Source of the DNA: Chloroflexota bacterium
GTDB lineage: Bacteria; Chloroflexota; Limnocylindria; QHBO01
NCBI GenBank assembly: GCA_005879815.1
Contig: VBKA01000026.1
Coordinates: forward strand, 1-7,275
Reading direction: 5' to 3'
DNA: 7,275 nt
The position numbers were made by a program, and so were the translations under genes. Under the pieces are notes generated by a model that saw nothing but the letters and a program-made list of their open reading frames with translations, was not told where the DNA came from and searched no databases. This document shows positions 1 through 4,871 of this stretch, piece by piece (the stretch's first letter is position 1; each line of letters starts with the position of its first letter).

Positions 1-553
1 TGAGGTCGGCGCTCTGGCGGAGGCTCGTCTCGAGGACGCTGGCCTCCGGCAGGGATGGGTCGTATCGGAGGCGGTCCATCATCACCTTGCCGATGACCGC
101 GCGGATGCCATGCGCCTCCGCCGCCTCGAACGCGGCATCCAGGCTCGGCTCGAAGACCGCGCCATACATCAGCGCCGTGGTGGTGCCCGCCGCAGCCATC
201 GCCTTGAACGCCGCCGGGGCAAGCCGCTCCGCGGCACCTCGATCGAAATCGCGCTCGAGCGGGAAGATGTAGCGCTCGAGCCAGGTGAGCAGGTCGAGGC
301 CGGCACCCAGGCCGGCGTTCGGCAGCTGTGGCAGGTGGAGGTGGAGGTCGACCATGCCGGGCATGACAACCCACGGCCGCAGGTCGACAGCGTCGTCCGC
401 CGCGCTCCAGGCCGCAACCGCAGCTATTCGTCCGCCATCGTCGACGTCCACTCGAGCATCGGACTCGTAGCGGTAGCCGCCCGCGGCAAGAGGTGTCAGC
501 AGCTGAGCGCGAAGCGTGAACGGTGGTCGGTCTGGCAAGGGAGGCGTTGCCAC
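1..553 (-). CDS. guaD: Guanine deaminase, N-terminal part (gene runs off the left edge)
   Basis: Amidohydrolase of the guanine deaminase family, which hydrolyses guanine to xanthine and ammonia in the cytoplasm. The visible 184 residues are the N-terminal ~40% of a protein usually around 430-450 residues. After a short beta-domain (res 1-65) comes VMPGMVDLHLHLPQLPNAGL: His71 and His73 form the HxH metal pair, and HLPQxPNAGL is typical of guanine deaminases rather than other amidohydrolases. It is followed by LLTWLERYIFPLE (res 88-100), AAGTTTALMYG (121-131) and VIGKVMMDR (153-161), all in the family order. The later metal His and Asp residues lie outside the window. The start is the GTG at 553, the only ATG or GTG between the upstream in-frame stop and the conserved region. 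It has no Shine-Dalgarno and sits 7 bases after a TACGAT box. It is divergent from the monooxygenase-like gene. Family assignment is firm from the motifs; substrate is established for the family, not tested here. Confidence 0.9.
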   Translation of the reverse strand, partial: MATPPLPDRPPFTLRAQLLTPLAAGGYRYESDARVDVDDGGRIAAVAAWSAADDAVDLRPWVVMPGMVDLHLHLPQLPNAGLGAGLDLLTWLERYIFPLERDFDRGAAERLAPAAFKAMAAAGTTTALMYGAVFEPSLDAAFEAAEAHGIRAVIGKVMMDRLRYDPSLPEASVLETSLRQSADL

Positions 554-560
554 GCCGGCG

Positions 561-566
561 ATCGTA
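561..566 (-). promoter_or_regulatory. Candidate -10 box for a leaderless guaD transcript
   Basis: On the minus strand TACGAT is followed by exactly 7 bases and then the GTG start of guaD, so the predicted transcript start would be at or next to the start codon. No Shine-Dalgarno is visible. No convincing -35 is seen at the right spacing, so this rests on the hexamer and spacing alone. Confidence 0.4.
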
Positions 567-583
567 TCGGAGCTTTGCTGTTT

Positions 584-598
584 CTGTTAGGCGAACAG
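584..598. repeat. Short inverted repeat in the divergent guaD/monooxygenase gap
   Basis: CTGTT-N5-AACAG is a perfect 5-bp inverted repeat in the 65-bp space between two divergent genes, just upstream of the ribosome binding site of the plus-strand gene. It could be a regulator half-site pair, but 5-bp arms also arise by chance. Confidence 0.25.
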
Positions 599-618
599 TC
601 AAACAAGGAGAGGACCCA

Positions 619-1008
619 ATGCCTGAGCCGATCGTGTTCATCAGCCACTTCCGGATCAAGGAAGGACAGTTGGACCGATTCAAACAGCTCGCGGAGCAGG
701 TTATCGAGGCCATCCGCAGCGCGAAGCCCCGAACGCTGGCGCACGTTGCGTATGCGGACGAAGCCGCGATGACGGCGACGTTCATTCACGTATTCGGCGA
801 CGCACAGGCCATGGACATGCACAACGAGGGCGCCGACCAACGGTCGAGCGACGCGTACGAATTCATCATTCCGGCTGGCTGGGAGATCTACGGCAGGCCG
901 AGCGCAGCAGCCGTCGAAATGATGACCGAGGAGGCGCGAGTTGCCGGTGTGGCGCTGAGACTCGAGCCAAGCGTCCTTGCGGGCTTCGTCCGCCTCGCGC
1001 CGGGCTGA
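619..1008 (+). CDS. Antibiotic biosynthesis monooxygenase (ABM)-like, ferredoxin-fold protein
   Basis: A 129-residue soluble protein. The N-terminus IVFISHFRIKEGQLDRFKQL (res 5-24) is the typical first beta strand and helix of dimeric alpha/beta-barrel (ABM/quinol monooxygenase-like) proteins: a strand, a 'K-x-G-x-x-x-x-F' turn, then an amphipathic helix. A second half follows with ATFIHVFGDAQAMDMHNEG (res 53-71), where the family often has a conserved His near a 'F-x-d-x-x-a-x-x-x-H' pattern; His68 fits that place. Residues 87-129 (GWEIYGRPS...) extend beyond the core fold. Start choice is clear: AAGGAG at 605-610 lies 8 bases before the ATG, and longer in-frame starts would run through the guaD promoter area. 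It is divergent from guaD and convergent with the deaminase. The substrate cannot be predicted; it may be a small-molecule or stress-linked protein. I see no motif that ties it to purines. Confidence 0.75.
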   Translation: MPEPIVFISHFRIKEGQLDRFKQLAEQVIEAIRSAKPRTLAHVAYADEAAMTATFIHVFGDAQAMDMHNEGADQRSSDAYEFIIPAGWEIYGRPSAAAVEMMTEEARVAGVALRLEPSVLAGFVRLAPG

Positions 1009-1029
1009 GCCGAGCCATTAGGGCTTGGC
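1009..1029 (+). terminator. Hairpin directly after the monooxygenase-like gene
   Basis: The stem GCCGAGCC / GGCTTGGC (1009-1016 with 1022-1029, one G-U pair, 5-base loop ATTAG) begins at the base after the TGA stop. The G-U pair makes it stronger in the plus-strand RNA than in the minus-strand RNA. There is no T-run after it, so it would be a non-canonical or Rho-assisted terminator. It lies in the 40-bp convergent gap with the deaminase gene. Confidence 0.5.
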
Positions 1030-1048
1030 CCAGCGGGGGCATCGCCTA

Positions 1049-2095
1049 TTAGACGACCTCAGATGGATCAGAGGGTCGAATCTCCGCGAGTTCGCGCTCG
1101 AACTGGGCGCGGAGCGAGCGTTTCTCGCCCTCGGACAGCCACGTCGCCTCTACCCCGTCGAGGGCCACTTCCTCGATCTCCGACCACGGCATTCCAAGGG
1201 CGCGAGCCACCGTGCGGTACTCCTTGCCAAGGTCGAGGTCCGTCATCGCCGGGTCATCCGTGTTCAGGGTCGCGAGCACTCCCGCTTGACGCATGCGTCG
1301 GAACGGGTGCTCCTCGAGGCGCTCGTACTTGTTGGCGATGATGATGTTCGAGTTGGGGCACACGTTGAGCGGGATCCGCTCCTCCGCGACCCGGCGGGTG
1401 AGCGCTTCGTCTTCGAGAATCGCCAACCCGTGGTCGATGCGCTCGATCCGCAGCGCGTCCAGCGCGGTCGCGATGTTGTCAGGCCCGGTGTCCTCGCCGG
1501 CGTGCGATGTCAGCCGCAGACCAACGGACTCGCCGAGCCGAAAGGCGTCCGCAAAGTCCCGGGGGTCGACACCTCGTTCGGTGGAGTCCATGCCGAGGCC
1601 GATCACCCGCTCCCCGCGCCCGCTCCGCCGGAGCGCCGCGAGGCGTTCGACCAGCTCGAGGCCTGCGCCTCCGCCATACGCCCGATCGATGTCGCAGATC
1701 AGCGCGCAACGCGCGCCCGTCTCCAGCACGGCCTGCTCGATGCCGTCGGAGAGGCCGGCCACGATCTCCGCCAGGTCCTGCCCGGCGGCCAGGTGGCGCG
1801 CCGGGGTAAAGAACATCTCTCGATAGCGGAGGCCGTGTGGGACCGCGTCCACGACCGATTGGTAGGCCACCCGAGCCCAGTCGTCCCGATCGACGAGCAG
1901 CTCCTGGACGAGCCAGAAGATCTCCAGGAACGAGTTGAGCGACGTGTACCGATAGAGCTCGGTGGGATCCTCGCTGGGTAGCTGACGGCCGTTTTTCTGG
2001 GCCAGCTCCACGACGGTGGCTGGCCGGACCGTGCCCTCGACGTGACAGTGGAGCTCGACCTTGGGGATCGCGTCGTAGACGTCACCGGAGCGCAT
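1049..2095 (-). CDS. Adenosine/adenine deaminase family protein
   Basis: A 348-residue metal-dependent deaminase of the adenosine deaminase superfamily, removing the 6-amino group of an adenine-type ring in the cytoplasm. All catalytic parts are present: VELHCHVEG (His16, His18 metal ligands), SHAGED (His198 ligand, Glu201 catalytic), RIDHGL (His222) and NTDDP (Asp280 ligand, Asp281). The loop normally reading D-L-A-G-D/N-E in adenosine deaminases is here GLGMDSTERG (res 166-175), closer to the G-L-D-S-S-E-x-G loop of adenine deaminases of the Aah1/Pa0148 type. VCPNSNIII (245-253) also differs from the usual CPxSN-VQ/VKL. Adenine is therefore a credible substrate; I keep the family-level name. 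Length is normal for the family. The ATG at 2095 is chosen because homologues begin 10-15 residues before the HxH; an upstream extension would run antisense through the next gene. No Shine-Dalgarno is seen. It is divergent from mocA and convergent with the monooxygenase-like gene. Confidence 0.92.
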   Translation of the reverse strand: MRSGDVYDAIPKVELHCHVEGTVRPATVVELAQKNGRQLPSEDPTELYRYTSLNSFLEIFWLVQELLVDRDDWARVAYQSVVDAVPHGLRYREMFFTPARHLAAGQDLAEIVAGLSDGIEQAVLETGARCALICDIDRAYGGGAGLELVERLAALRRSGRGERVIGLGMDSTERGVDPRDFADAFRLGESVGLRLTSHAGEDTGPDNIATALDALRIERIDHGLAILEDEALTRRVAEERIPLNVCPNSNIIIANKYERLEEHPFRRMRQAGVLATLNTDDPAMTDLDLGKEYRTVARALGMPWSEIEEVALDGVEATWLSEGEKRSLRAQFERELAEIRPSDPSEVV

Positions 2096-2103
2096 TTCGC
2101 GCC

Positions 2104-2109
2104 AGTATA
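2104..2109 (-). promoter_or_regulatory. -10 box in a 21-bp divergent promoter region
   Basis: The minus strand reads TATACT, 5 of 6 matches to TATAAT, followed by 8 bases and then the deaminase ATG at 2095. This fits a leaderless or near-leaderless transcript. The same central TATA is self-complementary, and the plus strand (TATATG at 2106-2111) lies 5 bases before the mocA ATG. One AT-rich core may thus serve both genes, since only 21 bp separate the two start codons. The plus-strand box is weaker because it lacks the final T. No good -35 is visible on either side. Confidence 0.5.
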
Positions 2110-2116
2110 TGGACCG

Positions 2117-2707
2117 ATGTCGCCCGAGCCGATCCCTTCCCGATCCGTAGCCGCGGTCCTCCTCGCAGCCGGCGAATCCCGCCGATTCGGGTCGCCGAAA
2201 CAGCTCGCGCGGCTCGGTGGCAGGACTCTCCTCGAGCACGTCGTGCGGCTCGCCGCACGCGCCGGCCTCGATCCCATCATCGTTGTGGTGCCGGTCTGGC
2301 TGAGCCTCCCGACCCACGAGCAAGAGCGCGTCACGTGGGTCCGCAACCCCCATCCTGAGCGGGGGATGAGCTTCTCGCTGCAGCTCGGGTTCGAGGCACT
2401 CCCGGCAGAGGCCGAGGCCGCGATCATCCTGCTTGGCGATCAACCAGCGATTCCGGTGAGCAGCATTGCCGCCCTCGTGGCCCGCCGCGGGCCGCGACCG
2501 ATCGTCGCGGGCTGGGTGGGCGGTCACCCTGGACCACCAGCGCTCATCGAGCGCAGCCGCTTCGAAGTCGTCAAGGCGACTTCCGGCGATCGCGGCTTGC
2601 GCGATCTGTTGGCGGCGCACCCGGAATGGGTGACTCTCGTGGAGCTGCCAGCCCCCGCCGACGTCGACACCCCTGCCGCGCTTCGTGCCTTGCGATCGAA
2701 GCGCTGA
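2117..2707 (+). CDS. mocA: MocA-type molybdenum cofactor cytidylyltransferase (NTP transferase)
   Basis: A 196-residue nucleotidyltransferase. MocA joins CTP to molybdopterin-Mo to make the cytosine dinucleotide form of the cofactor used by the xanthine dehydrogenase/CO dehydrogenase family. Motifs in order: AVLLAAGESRRFGSPKQL (res 13-30, the NTP-binding L-A-A-G-x-S-x-R-F-G-x-x-K signature), NPHPERGMSFSLQLG (77-91), ILLGDQP (104-110, metal/nucleotide site), GGHPGPPAL (135-143), GDRGLRDLL (157-165) and VDTPAAL (183-189). All are family-typical and the length is normal. Start: the ATG at 2117 places the first strand ten residues in. An earlier in-frame ATG at 2042 would add 25 residues overlapping the divergent deaminase, which is unlikely. 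It shares a tiny divergent promoter region with that gene. Its presence beside purine deaminases suggests a role in activating a molybdenum hydroxylase encoded elsewhere. MobA or another MobA-like transferase is the alternative, but the pattern fits MocA better. Confidence 0.85.
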   Translation: MSPEPIPSRSVAAVLLAAGESRRFGSPKQLARLGGRTLLEHVVRLAARAGLDPIIVVVPVWLSLPTHEQERVTWVRNPHPERGMSFSLQLGFEALPAEAEAAIILLGDQPAIPVSSIAALVARRGPRPIVAGWVGGHPGPPALIERSRFEVVKATSGDRGLRDLLAAHPEWVTLVELPAPADVDTPAALRALRSKR

Positions 2708-2710
2708 TTG

Positions 2711-2737
2711 AACTTGGTCGGCTGTCCCGACCAGGTT
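2711..2737 (+). terminator. Hairpin after mocA
   Basis: An 11-bp stem, AACTTGGTCGG / CCGACCAGGTT (2711-2721 with 2727-2737), has one G-U pair and a 5-base loop CTGTC. It starts 4 bases after the mocA TGA. The G-U pair becomes a mismatch on the other strand, so it favours plus-strand RNA. No T-run follows (next bases CGTGC), so termination would be non-canonical. Confidence 0.6.
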
Positions 2738-2779
2738 CGTGCATGGGCGGACAAGGCACTCCAGGCCGTCGGGCGCGCG

Positions 2780-2785
2780 TAGAAT
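2780..2785 (+). promoter_or_regulatory. Candidate -10 box for the ruvB unit
   Basis: TAGAAT matches TATAAT at 5 of 6 places and lies in the 120-bp gap after the mocA hairpin. Seven bases separate it from an ATG at 2793, which would be the predicted transcript start, and ruvB begins 35 bases further on. No recognisable -35 is seen. Confidence 0.5.
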
Positions 2786-2792
2786 CGTCCAC

Positions 2793-2831
2793 ATGTTCGA
2801 TTCGGCCCGCGGCGCAGGGATGCCGACATGA
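2793..2831 (+). CDS. Possible 12-codon leader ORF before ruvB
   Basis: An ATG at the predicted transcript start opens a short frame encoding MFDSARGAGMPT. It ends in a TGA that overlaps the ruvB start as ATGA (2828-2831). That geometry, leaderless start plus stop/start overlap, would allow ribosomes to load without a Shine-Dalgarno and re-initiate at ruvB. The peptide has no recognisable function. A 12-codon frame can arise by chance, so this is a hypothesis from layout alone. Confidence 0.3.
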   Translation: MFDSARGAGMPT

Positions 2832-3880
2832 CGATCGAGCGGGTCAGCACCGCCGAGGTTGCGCCGGAGGAGCTCGCGCTCGAGACCACGGTTCGGCCTC
2901 GCCGCCTTGACGAGTTCGCGGGCCAGGAGCGCGTCAAGGAGAACCTGGCCATCCTCCTCGACGCGGCGCGCCATCGGTCCGAACCGGTCGATCACATCCT
3001 CCTGTACGGCCCGCCGGGCCTCGGGAAGACGACCCTTGCAAATATTGTGGCCGCGGAGGTCGGGGCCCAGATCCGCACCACATCGGGACCGGCCATCGAG
3101 CGCGCGGGCGATCTCGCGGCGGTCCTCACCAGCCTGGGCCAGGGCGACATCCTGTTCATCGACGAGATCCATCGGCTCAGCCATGTCGTCGAGGAGATCC
3201 TGTATCCCGCCATGGAGGATTTCGCCCTCGACGTCGTGCTGGGCAAGGGTCCAGGCGCACGAACCGTGCGGCTGCAGATCGAGCACGTGACGGTCATCGG
3301 GGCCACCACGCGCGTTGGGAGCATCACCGGTCCGTTGCGGGAGCGGTTTGGGGCGACGTATCGGCTCGACTACTACACCCAGCCGGAGCTGGAGCAGATC
3401 CTGCGACGCAGCGCCGGCATCCTCGACATCGCCCTGGCCCCCACGGCAGCCGAGATCGTCGCCCAGCGCAGCCGAGGCACGCCGCGCATCGCCAACCGGC
3501 TGCTGAAGCGTGTCCGCGACTTCGCCCAGGTGCGGGGGAGCGGCGACGGCGCAGTCAGCGCGGAGCTCGCGACGGCCGCCCTGGACCTCATGGAGATCGA
3601 CGAGCGCGGGCTTGACGCCATGGATCGCCAGCTGCTGCGGGCCATCGCCAAGCACCATGCCGGCGGGCCGGTCGGCTTGCAGACCATGGCCGCCACAATC
3701 TCCGAACCGGTCGAGACGCTCGAGGACGTCGTCGAGCCATACCTGATGCAGATTGGCCTGCTGGCACGAACGTCTCGGGGCCGCCAGCTCACGGCCGGCG
3801 CCTGGGAGCATCTGGGCCTGACCCCTCCCGCATCAGCGGCATCGGCTCAGCAGCAGGCGCAGCCGGGTCTTTTCGACTAG
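2828..3880 (+). CDS. ruvB: Holliday junction branch migration ATPase RuvB
   Basis: A 350-residue AAA+ motor. RuvB hexamers drive branch migration of Holliday junctions with RuvA, and RuvC then resolves them. Seen in order: RPRRLDEFAGQ (res 23-33), Walker A GPPGLGKT (61-68), Walker B DILFIDEIHRL (107-117), sensor 1 GATTR (158-162), the arginine-finger segment GPLRERFG (168-175), sensor 2 RGTPRIANRLL (216-226), and the C-terminal winged helix GGPVGLQTMAATISE (279-293) through EPYLMQIGLLARTSRGR (303-319). Length and all key residues are normal. The tail ends QPGLFD after an Ala/Gln-rich linker. Start: ATG 2828 is the only in-frame start near the conserved N-terminus, with a weak AGGGA at 2816-2820. 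It heads an apparent unit with the HIT gene (4-bp gap) and the DUF2905 gene. ruvA and ruvC are not adjacent on the upstream side, where mocA lies instead. Confidence 0.97.
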   Translation: MTIERVSTAEVAPEELALETTVRPRRLDEFAGQERVKENLAILLDAARHRSEPVDHILLYGPPGLGKTTLANIVAAEVGAQIRTTSGPAIERAGDLAAVLTSLGQGDILFIDEIHRLSHVVEEILYPAMEDFALDVVLGKGPGARTVRLQIEHVTVIGATTRVGSITGPLRERFGATYRLDYYTQPELEQILRRSAGILDIALAPTAAEIVAQRSRGTPRIANRLLKRVRDFAQVRGSGDGAVSAELATAALDLMEIDERGLDAMDRQLLRAIAKHHAGGPVGLQTMAATISEPVETLEDVVEPYLMQIGLLARTSRGRQLTAGAWEHLGLTPPASAASAQQQAQPGLFD

Positions 3881-3884
3881 ACCG

Positions 3885-4337
3885 ATGCCGGCGTGGGAGG
3901 ATCCTGACCGCTGGCAAGCCATCTGCGATCCCGCGGGTTGCCCAATCTGTACCGATGGTCCGCAGGACGTGCTCCTCGAGCTTGACGCGACCTGGGTGAC
4001 TGCCCCGGTTCACGCGGCGCTGCAGGGCTACGCATGCGTGGTGTCGAAGCAGCACGTCGTGGAACCGTGGGAATTACCAGACCGCGGCGCCTCGTTCTGG
4101 GCTGATGCCATGCGGGTTGCAGAGGCACTCAAGACGCACGTTGATGCGGTGAAGATGAACTACGAGATCCACGGAAACACCATTCCTCATCTCCACCTGC
4201 ATCTGTACCCCCGATATCCCGGAGACCCGCATGCCGGACGCCCGATAGGCGCGGACGAGGTGCACGCGACGCGCAGCCCCGCTGAGCTTGCTGCCATCCG
4301 CGCGGCGATCGAACAAGGAGCACGCGGTGCCGCCTGA
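3885..4337 (+). CDS. HIT-family (histidine triad) nucleotide hydrolase/transferase
   Basis: A 150-residue protein of the HIT superfamily, cytoplasmic enzymes that cleave nucleoside phosphoramidates or dinucleoside polyphosphates. The triad is clear: PHLHLHLYPRY (res 101-111) gives His102, His104 and His106 in the H-x-H-x-H pattern, preceded by the usual N-x-x-P (NTIPH, 98-102). YEIHGNTIPH resembles the Asn/Gly strand before the triad in Ap4A-hydrolase-like members. Near the N-terminus CDPAGCPIC (res 14-22) holds a C-x-x-C pair (Cys19, Cys22) like the zinc-binding C-x-x-C of many HIT proteins. The start ATG lies 4 bases after the ruvB stop with no Shine-Dalgarno, so translation is probably coupled to ruvB. 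Its 3' end overlaps the DUF2905 gene by 11 bp. The exact substrate cannot be read from the sequence. Confidence 0.9.
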   Translation: MPAWEDPDRWQAICDPAGCPICTDGPQDVLLELDATWVTAPVHAALQGYACVVSKQHVVEPWELPDRGASFWADAMRVAEALKTHVDAVKMNYEIHGNTIPHLHLHLYPRYPGDPHAGRPIGADEVHATRSPAELAAIRAAIEQGARGAA

Positions 4338-4542
4338 CCTCGGCCGCCTCGTCCTGCTCATCGGCATCGTGCTGGTGGTGGTCGGAGGGCTATCGGTACT
4401 CGGCGTTCGCTTGCCGATAGGCCGATTGCCCGGCGATATCGCGATCGAGGGAAAGAACGGCGGCTTCTATTTCCCGCTGACGACCATGATCCTGGCGTCC
4501 CTGATCCTCACCCTCCTCTGGAACCTCTTCTCGCGGCGTTAG
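4327..4542 (+). CDS. DUF2905 small membrane protein
   Basis: A 71-residue protein with two hydrophobic segments (about res 8-26 and 48-68) joined by the conserved polar stretch RLPIGRLPGDIAIEGKNGGF (res 28-47). The G-R-L-P-G-D-I and F-Y-F-P-L-T-T pattern identifies the DUF2905 family, which has no known function. Start: the GTG at 4327 is preceded by AAGGAG (4315-4320) with 6 bases between, which decides against the earlier in-frame ATG at 4288. The gene overlaps the end of the HIT gene by 11 bp, so it belongs to the ruvB unit. DUF2905 genes often sit between ruvB and queA; here queA follows 1.7 kb later, after an intervening permease. Confidence 0.88.
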   Translation: MPPDLGRLVLLIGIVLVVVGGLSVLGVRLPIGRLPGDIAIEGKNGGFYFPLTTMILASLILTLLWNLFSRR

Positions 4543-4578
4543 ACCAGCGACAGCAGCGAGCCGCCTGCAGCGCTCAGG

Positions 4579-4619
4579 TGATCGGCGGGCGCTCAGGGGG
4601 TGAGCCTTCTGACCGATCA
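4579..4619 (+). terminator. Nested inverted repeat after the ruvB-HIT-DUF2905 unit
   Basis: The outer arms TGATCGG / CCGATCA (4579-4585, 4613-4619) enclose an inner stem GCTCA / TGAGC (4591-4595, 4601-4605) with a GGGGG loop. It starts 37 bases after the DUF2905 stop and could end that transcript. No T-run follows. Confidence 0.4.
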
Positions 4620-4636
4620 TCCACCCGTCATCGGTC
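4611..4636 (+). repeat. Alternative inverted repeat sharing an arm with the previous one
   Basis: GACCGAT (4611-4617) is complementary to ATCGGTC (4630-4636), a 7-bp stem with a 12-base loop. The left arm is also the right arm of the 4579-4619 structure, so the two stems exclude each other. Confidence 0.4.
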
Positions 4637-4673
4637 GCCCGGTTAGCCTGTGATGACCGCGCGACCGGGGAAG

Positions 4674-4715
4674 GCCTGATGCTCGGTCGTAGGGCTCCCT
4701 CCATGAGCATCCGGC
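4674..4715 (+). repeat. Strong hairpin in the permease upstream region
   Basis: GCCTGATGCTC (4674-4684) pairs with GAGCATCCGGC (4705-4715): ten base pairs around one T-C mismatch. The 20-base loop itself contains AGG/CCT arms (4691-4693, 4698-4700). Its length makes chance formation less likely than for the other repeats here. It may be a structured RNA element or simply a palindromic binding site. Confidence 0.45.
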
Positions 4716-4727
4716 ACCATCACCTGC

Positions 4728-4740
4728 TCACCCCGGGTGA
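4728..4740. repeat. 13-bp palindrome TCACCC-C-GGGTGA
   Basis: A perfect 6-bp inverted repeat around a single central base, compact enough to resemble an operator for a dimeric regulator rather than an RNA hairpin, because a 1-base loop cannot form. It lies 51 bp upstream of the TACGAT box. Confidence 0.35.
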
Positions 4741-4790
4741 CGATGTTCAGCGGCGCGCGAAAACGGGCGCCTTAGCGGGGAGCGGAACGC

Positions 4791-4796
4791 TACGAT
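4791..4796 (+). promoter_or_regulatory. Weak candidate -10 box for the permease
   Basis: TACGAT, the same hexamer as before guaD, lies 75 bp before the permease start. It would give a transcript leader of roughly 70 bases carrying the stem at 4810-4829. No matching -35 at 16-18 bp is seen, only TTAGCG at a 13-bp spacing. Confidence 0.3.
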
Positions 4797-4855
4797 CCGT
4801 GTGGGTCGCGCCGCGGGTCGGAACGCGGCACAGCGAGCGGCCGCAGGCAGGCAGC

Positions 4856-4861
4856 GGAGGG
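4856..4861 (+). promoter_or_regulatory. Ribosome binding site deciding the permease GTG start
   Basis: GGAGGG lies 10 bases before the GTG at 4872, a strong Shine-Dalgarno at slightly long spacing. It supports this start over any internal ATG. Confidence 0.65.
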
Positions 4862-4871
4862 TACCTGATCG

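Larger units (their letters stand above)
4543..4871. other. 329-bp non-coding region with several inverted repeats
   Basis: No credible gene is seen on either strand; the open frames crossing it are shadows of the flanking genes. It holds at least four inverted repeats (4579-4619, 4611-4636, 4674-4715, 4728-4740), a 9-bp direct repeat GCGCTCAGG at 4570-4578 and 4589-4597, and a smaller stem GCCGCG/CGCGGC at 4810-4815 and 4824-4829. It ends in the ribosome binding site of the purine permease. It could combine the terminator of the ruvB unit, the permease promoter and an RNA leader. I recognise no known riboswitch; the purine riboswitch core in particular is not seen. Confidence 0.5.

Noticed and set aside
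110..772. A 220-codon plus-strand frame over guaD and the start of the monooxygenase-like gene
   Set aside because: It is antisense to the clear guanine deaminase motifs and out of frame with the downstream gene; no family features.
1025..1981. A 318-codon plus-strand frame opposite the deaminase
   Set aside because: Antisense to a complete catalytic enzyme, with no conserved motifs.
2042..2116. An earlier ATG that would add 25 residues to mocA
   Set aside because: The extension is the antisense of the deaminase N-terminus, and MocA proteins begin just before the LAAG motif.
1049..3811. A 920-codon open frame on the minus strand running through the deaminase, mocA and most of ruvB
   Set aside because: Only its last 349 codons are the deaminase. 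The rest is antisense to two well-supported genes and shows no recognisable motif; such stop-free antisense frames are common at high GC. It is not a fusion protein.
4288..4326. An earlier ATG start for the DUF2905 gene
   Set aside because: It would deepen the overlap with the HIT gene and has no ribosome binding site, while the GTG at 4327 has AAGGAG six bases upstream.
4543..4871. A tRNA, SRP RNA, tmRNA or known purine riboswitch in the long gap
   Set aside because: No T-loop GTTC pattern, no SRP tetraloop motif and no purine riboswitch core were visible on inspection; the stems seen do not match those folds.
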